Below, in pieces: positions 31,990-34,008 of a stretch of 34,008 bases of DNA (the first letter of the stretch is position 1; the number at the start of each line of letters is the position of its first letter). The stretch spans positions 1 to 34,008 of the IMG/VR virus record IMGVR_UViG_3300006919_000200; one strand, 5' to 3'. The notes under the pieces were generated by a model, which was given only the letters and a program-made list of their open reading frames with translations, made no database searches and had not been told where the DNA came from. Source of the DNA: a virus. Both the position numbers and the translations under genes were made by a program.

Positions 31990-32036
31990 ATTATATGGTT
32001 TTCAAGTAATTTGTGTTCAAACAAATTAGCTTGAAA
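31990..32036 (-). promoter_or_regulatory. Long hairpin and possible promoter upstream of DNA polymerase
   Basis: Between two minus-strand genes (31967-32045), TTTCAAGTAATTTGT (32000-32014) pairs with 32021-32036 around a six-base loop, 15 pairs with a single bulged base at 32029. No long U-tract follows in either direction, so it is not a standard terminator. On the minus strand a perfect TATAAT lies at 31995-31990. TTGAAC in the hairpin loop stands 19 bases upstream, a slightly long spacing for a sigma-70 promoter. It may be a host-type promoter, an operator or an RNA-processing stem. Confidence 0.4.
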
Positions 32037-32045
32037 TATATAGGG

Positions 32046-32246
32046 TTATTCAGTTTCTTTATGTCGGTCTTCTTCTAACTGCGCTTCACACTCTTTAATC
32101 CTACTCTTTAATACCTCTATAGTAGTGTCATAAATTATGATTGCATCGAGCTTTTTCATCTCAGCTCTTATGTCTCGACGCCCTTCAAGTACCGTAACTT
32201 CTGCCTTTAAGTGATTGATATGATTCATTAATTTACTTCTGTTCAT
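32046..32246 (-). CDS. Small coiled-coil protein (66 aa)
   Basis: I take the ATG at 32246 rather than 32267, because AGGAGG sits 9 bases upstream of it. The product is strongly helical and charged, with heptad-like leucine/isoleucine spacing (HINHLKAEVTVLEGRR; later IEVLKSRIKECEAQL), and probably forms a coiled-coil dimer. It overlaps the end of the MazG-like gene by 14 bases. No family is recognised. It is the last gene before the hairpin preceding DNA polymerase. Confidence 0.6.
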   Translation of the reverse strand: MNRSKLMNHINHLKAEVTVLEGRRDIRAEMKKLDAIIIYDTTIEVLKSRIKECEAQLEEDRHKETE

Positions 32247-32817
32247 AGTCAGGTTCCTCCTCTTCAATGTAATCTTTTCGCAAGAAAAGTGATGTCAATC
32301 CTATATTGTCGGTATGATTTGGATCTACCCATTCATCTGGCTTTATCATGTCGGGCAGCCCAAGTGGATTAGGTCTAGATTCTTTCTTACCTACTTCTTT
32401 ACTCATGTTAGCACGGTGCACTCTATGCCATGCTCTATGAGCATCAACACCTAGTATATCTAACGTACCAATAGCAATAACACATAGGTCTATAAGACCA
32501 TCAACAATATCATCTGCATGTCGGTACTTTACTGCTTCTTTAGTTTCATGTAGCTCCTCATCAAGGAATCTTAAACGAAACTGTAAGAATTCGTGCAAAG
32601 AATAGTAGTCTTTCTCTTCTATCTTCTTATTAATCCATTCATGCACCCCGAATTTGAGGTGCATGTCGTTAATATTCTTAACCCAATCAACGTCTTCAGG
32701 TATTCGAGCTCTTATTTTACCACCTGGTCTTGAAATGTTAGCCCATTTAGCGTTCATATCTTTCTCCTGTCTTAATTTCCATAACATCCAATCATAATAT
32801 CTTTCTGGTTCACGCAT
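32233..32817 (-). CDS. MazG-like/all-alpha NTP pyrophosphohydrolase (194 aa)
   Basis: The helical core at about 75-140 has DEELHETKEA (the EExxE metal-binding motif region) and DDIVDGLIDLCVIAIG (the ExxD-equivalent acidic helix), then AWHRVHRANMSK. This is the arrangement of the all-alpha NTP-PPase superfamily that includes MazG, phosphoribosyl-ATP pyrophosphohydrolase and dimeric dUTPase. It probably hydrolyses a (d)NTP to the monophosphate, cleaning the nucleotide pool or affecting the host stringent response. The tail after about 150 is acidic and likely disordered. The substrate cannot be told from sequence. Confidence 0.75.
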   Translation of the reverse strand: MREPERYYDWMLWKLRQEKDMNAKWANISRPGGKIRARIPEDVDWVKNINDMHLKFGVHEWINKKIEEKDYYSLHEFLQFRLRFLDEELHETKEAVKYRHADDIVDGLIDLCVIAIGTLDILGVDAHRAWHRVHRANMSKEVGKKESRPNPLGLPDMIKPDEWVDPNHTDNIGLTSLFLRKDYIEEEEPDYEQK

Positions 32818-33652
32818 ATCTTAATTCATGTGCTTTATCAGAAGATCCTAACACACGCCCATGCATCTCTCTAATAGGTGGAAACCTCTTAGTAAAGTCT
32901 TTACTTTGTGTATTAATACATTTCCACAGTACATTTCTTGACATACTAGGATACAATGGTGCGAAGATAGTTGCAAGATAGTTTGTATCGTAGTACTCAC
33001 TAAGCTTTGAGTACAGATACTTTGTGTTACCATCAAGCTCATGCTTGTAATCTTTTTGTGAAGCAAACGTACCGTAATGATCTATTATTTGAAAGCCTTT
33101 AGCTTCTAACACAGCACCAAACGCTTCATACGTCATCTCATTTACGTGGTTCTTGGCTGCTCCTACCTTTTCATCATAGCACGGTGTTGAGAAGTAACAC
33201 GTACCACCTTGTACTACTACATCGGCTAGCTTATCTAATATTGCTGTAGCTTTTAAAGGCTCAACGTGCTCAAGTACTTCAAGGCAGACACTAACATTAA
33301 AGCTATCTTCCATTATGTCGGTTTGTGTAAAGTCTACATCATCAATTAATTCAGGCTTAAACGTAGTGTTATCAAACATAGACGGTACTTGCATCTTGTT
33401 ATACTCTATGCCTACATATCTTCTTGGCGCCATGCGATTTGTCATTAGCATTCTAGCTAACGGCATATCTTTACCACATCCGACGTCTATTATGTCGGCT
33501 TCTTTATATTTACCACCAAGGTTTAGATCCTTGGCTATCTTAGTCCATCGTAAACAATGAGCTATATAATCTCTATGTATAAATCCTCTAGCTTCTGCTT
33601 GATCTATACTTAAATGCGTATTATCTATTTCTTTTCCTCTTGCGTTAGCCAT
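32810..33652 (-). CDS. SAM-dependent methyltransferase, class I (280 aa)
   Basis: Motif I is IIDVGCGKDMPLA (54-66), post-I YVGIEY (E83), and motif IV VCLEVLEHVEP (122-132), followed by GGTCYFSTP. This is a Rossmann-fold methyltransferase of the Methyltransf_11/UbiE-like type. It lacks DPPY/NPPY or PCQ motifs, so a DNA-base methylase is not indicated; small-molecule, protein or RNA substrates are all possible. The C-terminal about 90 residues are Tyr-rich and may bind substrate. It overlaps the next gene by 8 bases. Such enzymes are frequent in marine podovirus replication clusters. Confidence 0.78.
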   Translation of the reverse strand: MANARGKEIDNTHLSIDQAEARGFIHRDYIAHCLRWTKIAKDLNLGGKYKEADIIDVGCGKDMPLARMLMTNRMAPRRYVGIEYNKMQVPSMFDNTTFKPELIDDVDFTQTDIMEDSFNVSVCLEVLEHVEPLKATAILDKLADVVVQGGTCYFSTPCYDEKVGAAKNHVNEMTYEAFGAVLEAKGFQIIDHYGTFASQKDYKHELDGNTKYLYSKLSEYYDTNYLATIFAPLYPSMSRNVLWKCINTQSKDFTKRFPPIREMHGRVLGSSDKAHELRYA

Positions 33653-33655
33653 GCT

Positions 33656-33871
33656 CTACCTTTCTATATGTTTGGTTGATATTAACTTATCATTAAGATA
33701 TAATCTAAATCTTCTGGTATTTTTATCTAATACTTCTTGTGTTACTCTTACATTACCTATATGGTTACTATTATATTTACTAAAGCCAACATAGAAATCT
33801 ACATCGGCCATGTCTTTAAACCCCATATTCTTGGCATTACTTTTTACAAATACTGGAAAATGACTAGGCAT
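33656..33871 (-). CDS. Small hypothetical protein (71 aa)
   Basis: The SD AAGGAG lies 8 bases before the ATG at 33871, and the stop is 3 bases upstream of the methyltransferase gene. The product is soluble and basic (MPSHFPVFVKSNAKNMGFKD; later NTRRFRLYLNDK) with probable beta strands. No family is recognised. Its place in the tight operon and good ribosome site support it as real. Confidence 0.6.
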   Translation of the reverse strand: MPSHFPVFVKSNAKNMGFKDMADVDFYVGFSKYNSNHIGNVRVTQEVLDKNTRRFRLYLNDKLISTKHIER

Positions 33872-33881
33872 TTCTATCTCC

Positions 33882-33977
33882 TTAAAATATTACTCCGTGT
33901 ATTACTGCGTTAAATGCTAGTGTCATAGCTATTATTAAACCTATAATTAGTAACAGTGATTCTCCTTCACCCATCAT
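33882..33977 (-). CDS. Single-TM micro-protein (31 aa)
   Basis: A frame from ATG at 33977 (or the adjacent ATG at 33974) ends with TAA at 33882-33884. GGAG lies 4 bases before the first ATG. The product has an acidic N-terminus (MMGEGES) and one hydrophobic helix (LLLIIGLIIAMTLAFNAVI). Small membrane peptides occur in early regions of many phages, where they may act on the host membrane. Evidence is the frame, the ribosome site and the helix only. The 31 bases beyond it reach the window edge and show nothing assignable. Confidence 0.5.
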   Translation of the reverse strand: MMGEGESLLLIIGLIIAMTLAFNAVIHGVIF

Positions 33978-34008
33978 GTGCTCCTATATCTAATGTATCC
34001 ATTGCGTA

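Noticed and set aside
32000-32036. Intrinsic terminator after the 66-aa gene
   Set aside because: The stem is strong but no U-tract follows on either strand.
32000-32036. N4-type virion RNAP promoter
   Set aside because: N4 promoters have short stems with three-base loops; this one has 15 pairs and a six-base loop, so the match is not supported.
1-34008. Consensus promoters for the T7-like RNAP
   Set aside because: I compared the few intergenic gaps by eye and found no shared motif long enough to call; a motif search over the full genome would be needed.
1-34008. Prophage/lysogeny genes, tRNAs, CRISPR arrays, insertion sequences
   Set aside because: No integrase, repressor, cloverleaf, spaced direct repeats or transposase signatures were seen.

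Overview
The window looks like about two thirds of a lytic, short-tailed (podovirus-type) phage genome, AT-rich, probably from a marine bacterial host. The evidence is a T7-style replication set, a T7-gp12-like tail protein, a run of very large virion proteins and a vitamin B12-dependent (class II) ribonucleotide reductase. I see no rRNA, tRNA, CRISPR array, transposon or integrase. Terminase, portal, capsid and a free endolysin are not in the window and presumably lie outside it. Host assignment (marine alphaproteobacterium) is inference only.

Two opposed gene clusters converge on a symmetrical terminator at 23552-23577. The plus-strand cluster (1-23544) begins with the C-terminal end of a tail fibre/appendage protein (2-532). 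A block of small membrane, secreted and basic proteins follows, including a GTA-type three-TM holin (532-2854). Next come class II RNR (2904-4637) and a 1420-residue tail protein with an internal array of divergent beta-rich modules (4650-8912). After a small linker protein and a GNAT-like protein, six virion proteins close the cluster (9553-23544). The three largest are enzymes or enzyme fusions: an 819-residue protein with a lytic transglycosylase domain, a 1397-residue protein with an N-terminal staphylococcal-nuclease-like domain, and a 1571-residue protein that carries the motifs of a single-subunit RNA polymerase.

The minus-strand cluster (33977 down to 23585) encodes, in transcription order: small proteins, a SAM methyltransferase, a MazG-like pyrophosphohydrolase, a coiled-coil protein, family A DNA polymerase, two unknown proteins, a FEN-type 5'-3' exonuclease, a RusA-like resolvase, T7-gp4-like primase-helicase, dCMP deaminase, a GIY-YIG nuclease, a T7-like RNA polymerase (787 aa) and a 60-residue protein. 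Gene overlaps are extensive.

The main result is that the phage encodes two single-subunit RNA polymerases: the ordinary T7-like enzyme in the replication operon, and a second, giant one placed last in the virion-protein operon, like the N4 virion RNA polymerase. With the neighbouring transglycosylase and SNase domains, this suggests an ejection apparatus that could breach the wall, cut nucleic acid and start early transcription on entry. The T7-like enzyme would then drive later genes. Other points of interest are GC-rich patches over catalytic motifs of RNR, RNAP and DNA polymerase, a Glu-to-Gln change at the DNA polymerase sugar-selection position, two competing hairpins in the RNR leader, and one DNA stretch that encodes membrane segments in two frames.
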